NCBI GenBank assembly: GCA_032622095.1
Contig: CP136066.1
Coordinates: 90,355,319 to 90,419,318 of the forward strand
Direction of reading: 5' to 3'
Length of the DNA stretch: 64,000 nucleotides
From: Siphonodentalium dalli
Lineage: Eukaryota > Mollusca > Scaphopoda > Gadilida > Siphonodentaliidae
Shown one piece after another: positions 45,161 to 56,653 of this stretch. Each line of letters begins with the position of its first letter. Positions within the stretch are counted from its first letter, which is position 1. Below the pieces are notes generated by a model. The model saw only the letters and a program-made list of their open reading frames with translations, was not told the DNA's origin and made no database searches. Position numbers and translations under genes: made by a program.

Positions 45161-45587
45161 CAGGAGATATTGGTCGACCTCTGCACCCCCCCCCCAGGAC
45201 TTAACTTCACCCCACTAATTTTCTTCCTTAAGGTCTCCTCTAATTTTTTTCACTTGTTAACAAGAAAAAAAAGTGGCCGCAGAGACTCCAGACAAGATGG
45301 CGTCCATCATGGCGGCCATTTTATTTTAATGCACCAGGTCTCTTTGATCGCCATTATAGTAAAGATGATAGCACATGCGGTCTTGTTTTCCGCTCGATTC
45401 GTTATGCTAATACACAAGGGTGATTCTACGGTAACTGAGCAATTTGAGTATCCCGGTACATCAGAAATACAAACTTCGTTCTGTGGTGTATGATAGGGCA
45501 CACTATGTGTAGTTAGACATAAATATTCGAGAAATGTGGTTGGTAAAAATTATTTGCTGATTATTTTCTCATTTTGTCTGTTTTAGA

Positions 45588-46020
45588 CCGTTAGTGTAAA
45601 CCAGAAACGTCATTACACTAACGCACTTTATCATCACTTCAAGCAGGCACCACATGTATAGTTACGAAGATATATATGGCCATTTATTATGGTTATTCGC
45701 GTTCCTTGGCAACTTCGAAATTTTCGGAGTGCCGGGGAGGTTCTAGTTCTGAAAATAAAAGCTTCATCTGAATTTTCGAGGCACAAACATGTGTATTTTT
45801 TCGCCCATTCTTCGGAACACTTCTTGAATATTCTCGGACGTAACCACTTTCATGGGAAATAATGATTCATATTATATTAAACACCCACGAAGAATAAATC
45901 GATGGAATGCGAGATTCATTGTGTTATATATTTCGGATAACTCAGCTGATAATCCTTAGCGTTAGTGTAATGACGATTTTGTTAGTGTAATGACGCACCG
46001 TTAGTGTAATGACGTTATAT
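45588..46020. repeat. GTTAGTGTAATGACG repeats bounding 0.43 kb
   Basis: At 45588-45625 CCGTTAGTGTAA is followed by its complement CGTCATTACACTAACG. At 45958-46013 GTTAGTGTAATGACG occurs three times in direct order. This could be the two ends of a short foldback element. Confidence 0.55.
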
Positions 46021-47715
46021 CCTCCTGTTGGACAGTAGATGGCTGATGAAATGACCATGCGACACCAGTGGTGCATGTACATATTATACGATACCTATTA
46101 TAACCATTTATATGTGTTTTTGGGGTAAGTGTGGACATTATGATGAACAGAGAGGTATGTTGCTGTCAGATGTGTAACAAGCCCGTAGCTAATCCGATAC
46201 TTCTACTGATGGTTAGTGGTCGCTATTGACCATCAGCAGAAGGCTTTGATTTGGATTATCCCGTAGCCAGCTTTTGCGGTGGACGGTTACGAATCTGATG
46301 CCGAATGCGCGTAGTGTAGAGTAAGAGGTTGTGCGTGTGGCCCCATCCTGCGGATTGTGTCAGGTGCCCACCCCATGCAGCGCCCCTGGGGAAATATGTG
46401 TATACTCAGTGCGCCGAGAGCGATTCTGGGCCTCAATTTCGAATCTCTAATTGAGAAAAACAATCAGTTTAAGGTGCCAATATAGAAGCTAAATTCCTGG
46501 GCGGCCTCCATCGGGGAACTTTGTGAAAAATCACTGCTTTGATATGATTCTAGAGACCATCAGTGTCAATTTCGATTTTCTATAGTTCATTGAAAATGCA
46601 ATCAATTAAAGATGTCAATGAAGCCAAATTGCGTCAATGCGTGGTGCGCGAAATAAGGGGCCCGGTGTGGGCCTTCCCTGGAATTTTTGTTGTAAACGTC
46701 AATGTTCTGACAGCGATTCCGGACCCCATATCAAGCGTCAACTTCGAGTTTCTAACTCAGGAAAAATATAGAAGTTTAAAGGGTTTCACGTTCTAAACTT
46801 ATGAGTGTTCGCGAGAGTTACTTCGTGCGGATTGCCTTCTCCCTTAAAGTTCTGAAAAATCCTTTGAGCTTCCACCCCTCCCCTCGCCAACAAAAATCTG
46901 TTGATGAAAGGGAACAACTGGATTCATAATTGCGGAGACAACCTTCCCACCATTTATTCCCGTCCCTGCCCGTCAAACACAAGTTAATTGTTACATGTAT
47001 GTATCTTCGAAGGTGGGGATAATTTTCCCGGGTATAGGTTGTCATAACATTTGCTGGCCTTCTCCACACGTAAACAGTGATGGGCGAAATCAGATACAGC
47101 TCAGGATATTTTGGTCCAAGAAACCTTATGAAGATATAATCGAACTATTATGTGTGTTATATGAAAATGACAACACTCTTCTCTTTTTTCGAATGTTAAA
47201 TGACAACTTGGAACTAGATATATTAGCAACTAACCCGAATTGTTTCTGACCGCAGAAGGACCATGGCGCTGTTACATGGTGTAAATACCAGGTATCCATA
47301 GTTAGACCGTGGACTCAGCTGCCTATATGTATATAATGCACATTGTCTGTAGTATATCATGGATTCATAGGATGTCCATATGTACTTTAGGTTATATGGA
47401 CACATCGGACAGTTATGCCACGTATCCACCTTAATATATAGATATTTGACCAATGCCCTTTTAAGATCATGGGTGGTGGTCCCTTTGAATATTCCATGCA
47501 CCAATGCCACCATGCTGCAGGCTGGCCATGGACCGGGGTCATATATGTAGGTCATGGGACACAGGTCGATAAAGGTATTTTATGACATTGTACCCAAGAA
47601 TGAGCATGTGTCGTCTATACGTATGACATTTATGGACCCAGCCCCGTGTACATGATATATCTACGTCATGGACAGAGAAAAGTATGTTGACGATGCCTTT
47701 GTGGAAAGAAAAATA
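46020..47715. other. Stretch without recognised gene
   Basis: Several 60-110-residue open frames occur on both strands without homology, splice context or codon pattern. Confidence 0.4.
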
Positions 47716-47718
47716 ATT

Positions 47719-48003
47719 GTTTTCATCGACAAAATGCTACATGGTGCAGTTTAGTTTGTTAAAATTGCCATAATAGCAGTCATATGTCATATTTTAGATT
47801 TCGGGTATGTCCCTAGCAACCGTTATCACCCTGGTAGGTAAGAAATGTGGTAATTTTCCTGTCAGATCCACACTGACAACAACTATTATAATTGTTTTCA
47901 TCATTAAAATGATACATGGCGTATTTTAGTTTGTTAAAACTGCCATAATGTTAGTCATATGTGCTTTTATTCGATGTTGGGCAGTTTCCTAGCAACAGTT
48001 GCT
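47719..48003 (+). repeat. Tandem duplication, about 174-bp period, before the DIRS-like gag
   Basis: AATTGTTTTCATC.., ACATGG..AGTTTAGTTTGTTAAAA-type text, CTGCCATAAT..AGTCATATG and CCTAGCAAC occur at 47719-47830 and again at 47893-48003. It may be part of the element's leader or terminal repeats. Confidence 0.65.
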
Positions 48004-48136
48004 AAGGAAGGACCTGCCGCCATTGCCTCCATATCTGAAAATGATAAGTAGTGCACGGGGAACATATATGCCAAGTTTCATGATTGTATCACATTTTGCA
48101 CAAATATCTGGCGACTTGAATGCACTTGAGAACACT

Positions 48137-49072
48137 ATGTCAGACTTGAAATGTGAATACGAACATTTAGTAAATATGAGAAAGTTGAAAGAGAAAGAAA
48201 AGGAAAGAGAAGCCATGGAAGAGAAGGGGCGTGAAGAAAGACGACGACTCAGAAAGCTGGACTCCGAGCCCAAGAAGAAGAAGACACCTAAAGGTAATTC
48301 TAAAACTGTAAAAGACTTAAGAAATGATAAAGATTTGACACGGAGAGCAGAAGAAATGTTGAGAAAATTGGGACTTTTTAACCAGATTGAAAGTGATGAA
48401 TCTGACTGTGATAGTGATAATAACATTTCTTCAGATGAAGAGTACATGTACAGATTATCAAAGAGAAAGACTCGTTCGGGGCTAGATTCTAAGTTGAAAC
48501 TCAAAATTCAACACCCTCAGAAATGTCCCCACACCAACCTTCAAATGGAATTTGTTACAAAGGGAATTGAATTCAATAACCTGACCTTTAATCAATTTGT
48601 AGCCGGGGAATTGGAAATTATTAGTAGCACAAAAAATGAAACTGAAAAAGCTGGGAGGCTAAACTTGTTAAAGAGATTGTCATACTATTATGAAATCTAT
48701 GAATGGAAAGCACTTTTGCGATATTACGCAGCTTGGATAAGGAGAATAGAGTACGGGCAGAACCATTGGAGTGATAACCCTTCAGAAATTGAAGTCCCTC
48801 TATTAGCAGGGTCAACGAGACAACCTAGGGGACCTAAAAGGCCCTTGCAGGCTAGCTCGCAAAATACTAGGGTGAAGAATACTAGTCCTTCCAATTACAA
48901 ATGGTTCTGCCCGGACTTTCAGAGACAGAAGTGTGAAGAGTCTGGACCTCACACCAAAACTATTTACGATGCGGTTCGAACAGTGCATCACTATTGTGCC
49001 ACTTGCTACAAAAAAGATAATGCACAGTTGCCACACACAGAAAGCTCTTCGGCCTGTCCGTATTTTAAATGA
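48137..49072 (+). CDS. DIRS/Ngaro-like retroelement gag-like protein
   Basis: The frame is open from 47999; the ATG at 48137 is taken because it starts the charged coiled coil (MSDLKCEYEHLVNMRKLKEK). A basic/acidic middle follows, then FNNLTFNQFVAGELEIISS and SYYYEIYEWKALLRYYAAWI. A Cys/His cluster comes last: WFCPDFQRQKCEESGPH, HHYCATCYKKDN, ACPYFK. This layout (coiled coil, FVAGELEII..W.A.L..Y, Cys/His end) is that of gag-like ORFs in animal YR retroelements. It ends at TGA 49070-49072, and the same frame stays open beyond it into the RT. Confidence 0.7.
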   Translation: MSDLKCEYEHLVNMRKLKEKEKEREAMEEKGREERRRLRKLDSEPKKKKTPKGNSKTVKDLRNDKDLTRRAEEMLRKLGLFNQIESDESDCDSDNNISSDEEYMYRLSKRKTRSGLDSKLKLKIQHPQKCPHTNLQMEFVTKGIEFNNLTFNQFVAGELEIISSTKNETEKAGRLNLLKRLSYYYEIYEWKALLRYYAAWIRRIEYGQNHWSDNPSEIEVPLLAGSTRQPRGPKRPLQASSQNTRVKNTSPSNYKWFCPDFQRQKCEESGPHTKTIYDAVRTVHHYCATCYKKDNAQLPHTESSSACPYFK

Positions 49073-50560
49073 CATGATTACCCGATTGTCGTCTCTGATT
49101 CTTCTAAGCCCAATTTAAGGGGCAGGGTTTCACAGAATATACCAGTACAACCTTTAAATGTATCAAATTTTGAATTGTATTCGGTGATTCATGGAACATC
49201 AACCAATTTGGATTCTGAATTAAATGAGGTTAGCTGGGAAAGTGACCCAGAATTTGACTGGGGCCCGCTCAAGAACGACTTTGAAGAAAATAATCAATCT
49301 GAGTCGACTTCAATGGCAACTCTTAATTGGGAGGTTCCAGTGATTCAGGGAGTCTGTGGCCCGCCCTTTGAAATTTTGGACTGGAATCAGGTCGACATTC
49401 CAAAATATTCACAAACACAATGTTCTTTGCCACAAAATTCAGATGTTTGTCATATCAGTTCATTGCAGGAACTGAATTTTGAATTATTGTCGCCCTCAGC
49501 AAAATTTTATGTTGAAGCAAATCAAGTAATATCTTCATCTGGTATTCCAAACTTTCTAAATTGTAAGATTCCAATATATTCCAAACTAAATATTCCTTAC
49601 ATTAGAAACCAGTTAGTGGACTACTATGACAAACAATTAATTGATTTTTTACAGTATGGTTTCCCCATAAATGTTGATAACTATAATTTTCAACAACAGA
49701 AACACATCTTTCGTAATCATAGAGGAGCCCTACAATACCCAGAAATTGTAGCCCAATACATAGATAAAGAGATAACGAATGGTTCCGTCGTAGGCCCTTT
49801 TCAAGAGAACCATTTCTCAAAAGAAATTCGCATTTCACCCTTGAACACAGTTCCCAAAAGAGATACAGAGGATAGAAGAATTATATTTGATCTGAGCTTC
49901 CCCCAAAACAATTCAATTAATGAACTTATTGGAGATGAAGAATACTTTGGTCAGTCTACCAAAGTAGCATACCCTTCAGTGGATAACCTGGTAGATCTTG
50001 TGAAGAATTTTGGTAAAGGATGCCTTCTTTATAAACGGGATCTTCGTAAAGCATACAGACAAATTTTTCTGGATCCCGCAGACGTTCATTACATGGGTTT
50101 TATCTGGGAGAAACAGTTATATTTTGACACGGCACTGCCCATGGGATTAACATATTCTGCCTATATCTTCCAAAGGGTTTCCTCTATAATTCCGTTTATG
50201 ATGCATAAGAAAAGATATTTTCTTCTGAATTATCTAGATGATTTTGCTGGAGCCGATTCCATTCAGAATGCTAATTTAGCCTTTAATTATTTGATGAAAC
50301 TTCTGAAGAACTGCGGTCTGAAAGAGTCTGTTGAGAAAGCTTGTGCCCCCAATACAACAATGCTCTTTCTTGGAATAAAGTTTGACACTATTTCCCTTAC
50401 ATTGAGTATTGATGAAGACAGAATAGAAGAAATTTTAAGCCTAGTTAATATTTGGATGAGTAAGAAAAGGGCCTCGATTAAAGAATTACAGTCTTATTGG
50501 GTAAACTCCACTTTGTTAGTCAGTGTATTAGGCAGGGCGAATTTTCGTTTCTAGGCTGCT
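49073..50560 (+). pseudogene. DIRS/Ngaro-like reverse transcriptase
   Basis: In frame with gag after one TGA. The N-terminal 180 residues are acidic and unassigned. The RT contains GSVVGPF, ISPLNTVPKRDTEDRRIIFD, LYKRDLRKAYRQIFLDP, LPMGLTYSAYIFQ and the catalytic LNYLDDFAG (YLDD), then TTMLFLGIKFDT. Near 50490 a base loss breaks KELQS, and a second shift near 50535 returns to the frame that continues LLTWLRE. The RT copies element RNA; DIRS-type RTs belong to the Ty3-related branch. The copy is inactive. Confidence 0.92.
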
Positions 50561-51180
50561 AACTTGGTTAAGAGAATGCAATTACAGAACTCCAAATAGG
50601 CAATTGGTTATTCCAAGCTTCATTCATGCAGATTTATTATGGTGGTCAAAATTCCTGAGAGAATTCAATGGGGTGTCGATTATGCAGATGGAACAATGGT
50701 CAAAACCAGATGAAGTTTTCTCAACAGACGCCTGTCTTTCAGGGTGTGGTGGAATCTTTAATACTCAGTTCTTTCATGCCTCTTTCCCATCTTTTATAAC
50801 AGACAGAGAGTTAGATATCAACTGCCTAGAATTATTAACAATTTGCATAGCCTTTAAACTTTGGAGTGGACAGTTACGCGGAAAGAGGATTAAAATATTC
50901 TGTGACAATCAAACTTCAGTCACTGTAATTAATGCAGGAAGAAGTAGGGACAACTTTTTACTAGATTGTCTTCGTGAAATTTGTTATTTGGCAGCACAAA
51001 ATGAATTTTAAGTAAAAAGTGTTCATCTCAGTGGCAGGGCTAACAGAGTTTCTGACCTGTTATCGAGATGGGACACTGAGTCAAACGCAGAAGCAAAATT
51101 TTATTCAATTATGACAGAAAATGGCCTGGCAGAAAGTATGTCAGAGATATCAGTTGATCCGGAGCTTTTTAAATTCAGAA
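50561..51180 (+). pseudogene. DIRS/Ngaro-like RNase H domain
   Basis: EVFSTDACLSGCGG (first Asp), LDINCLELLTICIAF (Glu) and KIFCDNQTSVTVIN (Asp) give the RNase H acidic set. After a TAA at 51009-51011 the frame continues HLSGRANRVSDLLSRW, the usual final helix with N..(A)D.LSR. No DNA methyltransferase-like domain follows, so this resembles Ngaro or a reduced DIRS more than full DIRS1. Confidence 0.88.
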
Positions 51181-51663
51181 ATAATTGGTAGTGAATATTC
51201 AAAAGAATTTCGGATGGCGAGTAATGGGAATTTTGAACACTTCCTTGTAGATGCGGAACTGCAGAAATTAAAGGAAGAAACAAGAAAGTCTCACCGATCA
51301 GCCTTTGCCGAAGGGACCAAGAAAAATTTGAAAACCCAATTTTTAGCCTATCTGCGTTTTTGTATTTATTTTAGCCTAGAGCCCTTACCGGCCTCAGTTC
51401 AGACACTCAGTCTTTATGTACAATTTCTTAGTCGTTCATTCCAATCTCCTTCAGCCATACAGAATTATCTATCAGGAGTAAAAAATTTGCATGTTTCTCG
51501 TGAAGTAAACTTTGATGCCTTTAGTGCATATTATCTGAAACTTTTGATGAAAGGCATTTCTCGTGAGAACCCACACTGCCCTAAGAGGGCCTTACCAGTA
51601 ACTCCACAAATATTCAATGAAATGGTTAATTATATTGATTTTTCGTCCCCACTGGACGTTACA
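51121..51663 (+). pseudogene. DIRS/Ngaro-like tyrosine recombinase, 5' part
   Basis: It overlaps the end of the RNase H text in the +1 frame. FAEGTKKNLKTQFLAYLRFC, PLPASVQTLSLYVQFLSRSF and SAIQNYLSGVKNLHV form the SAM-like core-binding domain of YR retroelements. The catalytic domain is just beginning (LPVTPQIFNEMVNYI) when the foldback element interrupts at GTTACA 51658-51663. The recombinase would integrate the circular DNA copy without target duplication. The start codon is uncertain. Confidence 0.9.
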
Positions 51664-53170
51664 TATGGAAGCGTATTGGTGCCATTTTGAAAAGAAAAAA
51701 AATGGCCCAGTAAGTGCTAATTAGCACATACGTATCAGCTAATTAGCTGATAATAACAGCTAATTAGCACATAGTAAGTGCTAATTATCACATACATATC
51801 AGCTAATTAGCTGACAATAACAGCTAATTAGCTGATAATAACAGCTAATTAGCACATGCGTATCAGCTAATTAGCTGATAATAACAGCTAATTAGCACAT
51901 AGAAAGTGCTAATTAGCACATACATATCAGCTAATTAGCAGATAATAACAGCTAATTAGCTGATAATATCAGCTAATTAGCACATACTTATCAGCTAATT
52001 AGTTGATAATAACAGCTAATTAGCACATAGTAAGTGCTAATAGCACATAAATATCAGCTAATTAACTGATAATAACAGCTAATTAGCTGATAATGTCAGC
52101 TAATTAGCACATACGTATCAGCTAATTAGCTGATAATAATTTTCGAGAACGGTAAGGATTTCGACCGATTTGACGGCATGGGTGGGTGGCCGGCCCCAAA
52201 TACCACCTAGAAACACCCCGACCCCCACCATCACCCCCGGGGGTGCCACCCCGAGGGGGTGAAAATGGGGTATGGACCATTTTCGAGAACGGTAAGGATT
52301 TCGACCGATTTGACGGCATGGGTGGGTGGCCGGCCCCAAATATCACCTACAAACACCCCGACCCCCACCCCGAGGGGGGTGAAAATGGGGTATGGGTCGG
52401 GGTGTTTCTAGGTGGTATTTGGGGCCGGCCACCCACCCATGCCGTAAAATCGGTCGAAATCCTTACCGTTCTCGAAAATGGTCCATACCCCATTTTCACC
52501 CCCTCGTGGTGGCACCCCCGGGTGATGGGTGGGGGGTCGGGGTGTTTCTAGGTGGTATTTGGGGCCGGCCACCCACCCATGCCGTCAAATCGGTCGAAAT
52601 CCTTACCGTTCTCAAAAATTATTATCAGCTAATTAATCAGCTAATTAGCTGATACGTATGTGCTAATTAGCTGATATTATCAGCTAATTAGCTGTTATTA
52701 TCAGCTAATTAGCTGATACGTATGTGCTAATTAGCTGATATTATCAGCTAATTAGCTGTTATTATCAGCTAATTAGCTAATATGTATGAGCTAATTAGCA
52801 CTTACTATGTGCTAATTAGCTGTTATTATCAGCTAATTAGCTGATACGTATGTGCTAATTAGCTGATGTTATCAGCTAATTAGCTGTTATTATCAGCTAA
52901 TTAGCTGATATGTATGTGCTAATTAGCACTTACTATGTGCTAATTAGCTGTTATTATCAGCTAATTAGCTGATACGTATGTGCTAATTAGCTGATCTTAT
53001 CAGCTAATTAGCTGTTATTATCAGCTAATTAGCTGATATGTATGTGCTAATTAGCACTTACTATGTGCTAATTAGCTGTTATTATCAGCTAATTAGCTGA
53101 TACGTATGTGCTAATTAGCACTTACTGGGCCAATTTTTTTTCTTCAAAATGGCACCAATACGCTTCCATA
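51664..53170. mobile_element. 1.5-kb foldback element inside the recombinase, 6-bp target duplication
   Basis: Ends TATGGAAGCGTATTGGTGCC and its complement are flanked by GTTACA (51658-51663, 53171-53176). Each arm is about 0.45-0.55 kb, built of tandem AGCTAATTAGCTGATAATAA-type units that are themselves palindromic. The 0.48-kb core has four GC-rich blocks (GGTAAGGATTTCGACCGATT, GGTGGGTGGCCGGCCCC), two forward then two reversed. There is no coding capacity. Confidence 0.93.
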
Positions 53171-53502
53171 GTTACATACTGGTGTTTGTTTTTGTTAGCC
53201 TTTTTCCTAATGGCGAGAAAATCTAATCTAATCTAATCTAATCCAATAGCTTAGCTACAGAGACATCCAAAATTCTTTCTCGCAAAGACATTACATGCCT
53301 TAAAGACCAATTGATTGTTACGATTAACTGGACAAAAACTATTCAGTTCGGTCAGAGAGTGTTGAAGATTCCCATTACTGCCATACCAAAATCAAAATTC
53401 TGCCCTGCCAGTGCCTATAAGCATATGATAGCCCAAGTACATGCACCAAATAATTCACCAGTGTTTGTTAGAATAGTGCAGGGCAATATACAGTCTATGT
53501 AA
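53171..53502 (+). pseudogene. DIRS/Ngaro-like tyrosine recombinase, 3' part (truncated)
   Basis: After the second GTTACA the frame reads TYWCLFLLAFFLMARKSNL, including the first catalytic Arg (ARKSNL) of YR retroelements. A pentanucleotide run at 53221-53240 breaks the frame. It resumes with SRKDITCLKDQLIVTINWTK then TIQFGQRVLKIPI and FCPASAYKH. The H..R and Tyr motifs are missing, and the element is lost beyond about 53490. Confidence 0.88.
53221..53245 (+). repeat. (ATCTA)4 short tandem repeat in the recombinase
   Basis: Four perfect ATCTA units plus ATCCA lie directly after the ARKSNL codons. They introduce a TAA and a frame change before the next conserved block. Confidence 0.9.
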
Positions 53503-53504
53503 AC

Positions 53505-56330
53505 ATACACTCAGATTCATACTGATACTGAGTCTATTGCATTCCCATCAACTTTTCATTTCTGAACGGTTGTGGGCTTCCCCCAAATTACGTCACACGG
53601 CACTAAATATAAATCTGAAATTAGTTGTGATTGACAGGCGTAAACATGGCCACGTGCCAGTGCCGTCATGGCCGCTTCAACCCTGTGAAGCCGATTCTAA
53701 GAATCGGAATTAATAGTTGCAGGGTTTGTGACTTTTCTTTCGGCGGTTGTTTTACTGACAATAAAGGGAAACAGCTAGCTTCCGTGATCCAAAATAATAT
53801 GTACAATAACTAAGACAGATCTTCTTGAAATTATAAAAAATGTCAATTTATGTGGATCTCTTGGACTCAGAACGAATTATTTTTTAGATTGGCCAGGCGA
53901 TTTGTCGCCCATGTTGTCAAAAAATAACACAAATCAACGGCCACGAATCAAAAATACATGAATGTCGGGACTATCTGCTAAAACAACTACAGAACTAAAA
54001 AAAAGTTAAATGACATAACAAAACGATCTATCAGTTCCCCAGTACCGGCAGTAGTACCACCGCAGCCAAAACGAGCGTAGAGCAACACAATTCTACCACC
54101 AACCCCCCGAAACCCTCCCGACCTTACACAGCCGTATTATTAGCTCCAAAGATTGGCCAATTGTACCCTAATTACAGTTGCCTGCAATCCAAATTCCGGT
54201 GATTCTTGATTTTAAACTTTCGACCGCTCGTCAACAATCTACTTTATTTGTCGATTTGTGAATTTCTCTTCCGGTATAACATGACGTCATGGATACTATT
54301 TTAACAACATTTAGCCACACCTTCGGAATTTCCACACCGAGAGCACTAGTCCAAGTCTTCTTGTACTAAAACCAGCTAAGATATTGGGATGGCGATTTGC
54401 TGTTTATAAATACACACATGCAGGGTAATTGTATGTTCGCCAGAACATGATATCTATCATTACAGTGCCAGATTGTTTTTCTTGTTGCCGGGGATGACTC
54501 TTCCTTTCGATTGAAAGAGCTTCCCAGAGTTGGTCACCCTGAGTCATAAGTTCCGTAAGGGCGAGGGTCGGGGGTCCATCTCGTGCTAGTGACAGAATTT
54601 CTGTCTGGCTATTGTAACTGGTAGGAATTGTATATAATTTATTGGATGATTATTTATTAATGTATATGTTATATGATGAACCAATTATCATGAAACCTCT
54701 TGAATACAGAATGTAGTGCATATTCACATTACGGTTAGTGCAAAGATGGATGCCAGTCTTGTTACAGGGAGAGTGCTAAGGAAGGATAAAAAACTTATTG
54801 ACTTTCTTTTTCATTTTTGGCTGGCCTTCGGTTTGGCGGTGTTCTTGCCAAAAATAATATTTTAATGGGAATTCGAATATAAGTTAACTCCATATACATG
54901 AAGTAGTCTGATCTTATCAAGCTATTTCGGTTCGAATATCTATATTCCACATATAAAAGTCATAATTCATTTGTCAGCAAGTTATTTACAATGACACCAT
55001 TCTCAACATATGAATATGAATCACAATGTCACGTGAATATTACTGTGTCCAGGTTATTATTACTACTACTACCCGGTACCAGTTTTAATTGTCTAATTTC
55101 AACACTGATTGTGTAAACTGTATAAGTGTAATCAATGCCTGTATAAGTCATCAACTTCAATAAGTGTATTGTCTTTGTATTCAGTATTGTAATTGTCAAT
55201 ATAAATTATAATACATCTAACTTCTAATATCGATTTTAGGGAGCGTGTAGCTCCCTACTTTTTCGGCAAATAAATTATAATCAGTATATTTTTGTCAAGT
55301 CGTTTATTCTCTGGAAGATTGTATCTAATTAATGCCTGGATTCTCAGTTTTAAAATGATGGCCATTATACTTGTTCGTGATGAGCAGTGCTTGTCTTGTG
55401 GTGAATTGTGCCCATTGGACAGTGTTTTGCTCAGTTACCGTAGAATCACCCACAACCCTTATAAATTAGCCAAAAATCCGATACCAGAATCCAATATGGC
55501 GGCCAAGATGGCCGCCGAAATGTGAAAATATGCTATTTTTTCAGACATGTTACAACCTTTCGTTTGTCTCTGTGGGAAAATGTTAGAATTTTTGCGTCAT
55601 ATAATACATTTTTCATATAGAGGAGTCATTGGCGAACACATGGGGACCATAATATGCATTCATTGCGGGATATTTTTGTCCGATATCACGTTTTCCCAAA
55701 TGCCGGTATCATAGGTCAAAGCCGAATCTCCGTTAATAACGCGATGTTATGTTTCGAATCAATGAATGTTATTGCTATTATAACAACACCCATGCATATA
55801 TATATAGCTCTTGTGTGAGTCTTTGCACTTATATAGGACTCCTCATCTTCGTCTCTATTCGCTTGTTGAAAATTATTACCAAGTTATCACCCCCCTCCCA
55901 ATGTCGCCATGTCCCTGTAGATATATGGGCAAGTTATGAACAATGAAAACTTCTTGCATTAGCAGTTTAACAGTCGTTGACTATCTTGTGGCAAACCGGA
56001 AGTTTGATAGGTGTCGCTGTCACTAATTTTTCTAGCAAATTCCACACGCTGCAAAATACCCAAAACAATCATCCCCTGTTATGTGAATACGCTACCATAG
56101 ATCGACATAAATATAACTTGTTTATATCAGTGAACGAAGATTTAAGATTTTTTAATTCATCATTTTGAATATACTTCGATTGAGGAACTGTATACGACAA
56201 CCGAATCTTGAATTCGTTTCGACCCACGACAACAGGGAACTTACTTAGTTACAACTTACAGATAATTTTGCTGGTATAAATTTTTATTCGATTTTGCGAC
56301 TCGACACTCCGTGTTTGGTCTTACTGATTT
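53505..56330. other. Intergenic stretch upstream of AHSA1, no gene seen
   Basis: No exon was recognised. A word GGGTGATTCTACGGTAACTG occurs at 45418 and, inverted, near 55430, marking a dispersed repeat. CCAATATGGCGGCCAAGATGGC lies near 55490. No TATA box is evident in the 150 bp before the AHSA1 ATG. Confidence 0.4.
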
Positions 56331-56338
56331 CCTACCCG

Positions 56339-56418
56339 ATGGCTAAGTGGGGCGAAGGTGATCCCCGTTGGATTGTGGAAGAAAGACCTGATGGGACAAA
56401 CGTCAACAATTGGCATTG
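56339..56418 (+). CDS. AHSA1: AHSA1 (activator of HSP90 ATPase), exon 1
   Basis: The ATG at 56339 (context ACCCGATGG) opens MAKWGEGDPRWIVEERPDGT then NVNNWHW, nearly the same as the start of vertebrate Aha1 through VNNWHW. Exon 1 ends TG|GTGAGT (phase 2) and joins the exon at 62551. The protein is a cytosolic co-chaperone that binds the HSP90 middle domain through its N-domain and raises its ATPase rate. The invariant NxNNWHW motif needed for that stimulation is intact. The reading begins at residue 1, as in the family. Confidence 0.96.
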
Positions 56419-56459
56419 GTGAGTGCATGTATTTTTTTTTGGTAACAACTAACAATAAC

Positions 56460-56646
56460 CACAGTCCTAGGAATCACTGTCCATGTAATATTAAATTTGA
56501 TTAAAATATAACAAATAGATCTAGATATATTACCTCCACTATACAGATATAAGTATATATATTAATATAATAACTAACTATAATATATTGATTTAATATT
56601 ATTAAATAATATGTTATTCAACTAACAGTGATTCCTAGGGACTGTG
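56460..56646. mobile_element. 187-bp AT-rich MITE with 7-bp target duplication
   Basis: Terminal inverted repeats CACAGTCCTAGGAATCACTG and CAGTGATTCCTAGGGACTGTG lie between copies of CAATAAC (56453-56459 and 56647-56653). The interior is almost pure A/T. It inserted 40 bp into AHSA1 intron 1. Confidence 0.85.
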
Positions 56647-56653
56647 CAATAAC

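Noticed and set aside
46563-47555. Several 77-110-residue open frames
   Set aside because: No homology, no splice borders and frames on both strands; taken as chance.
52118-52652. Open frames of 73-121 residues rich in Gly, Pro and Trp
   Set aside because: They translate the inverted GC-rich core blocks of the foldback element on both strands.
51700-53110. Regular repeats with spacers, considered as a CRISPR array
   Set aside because: Units are contiguous palindromes without unique spacers, in a eukaryotic transposon context.
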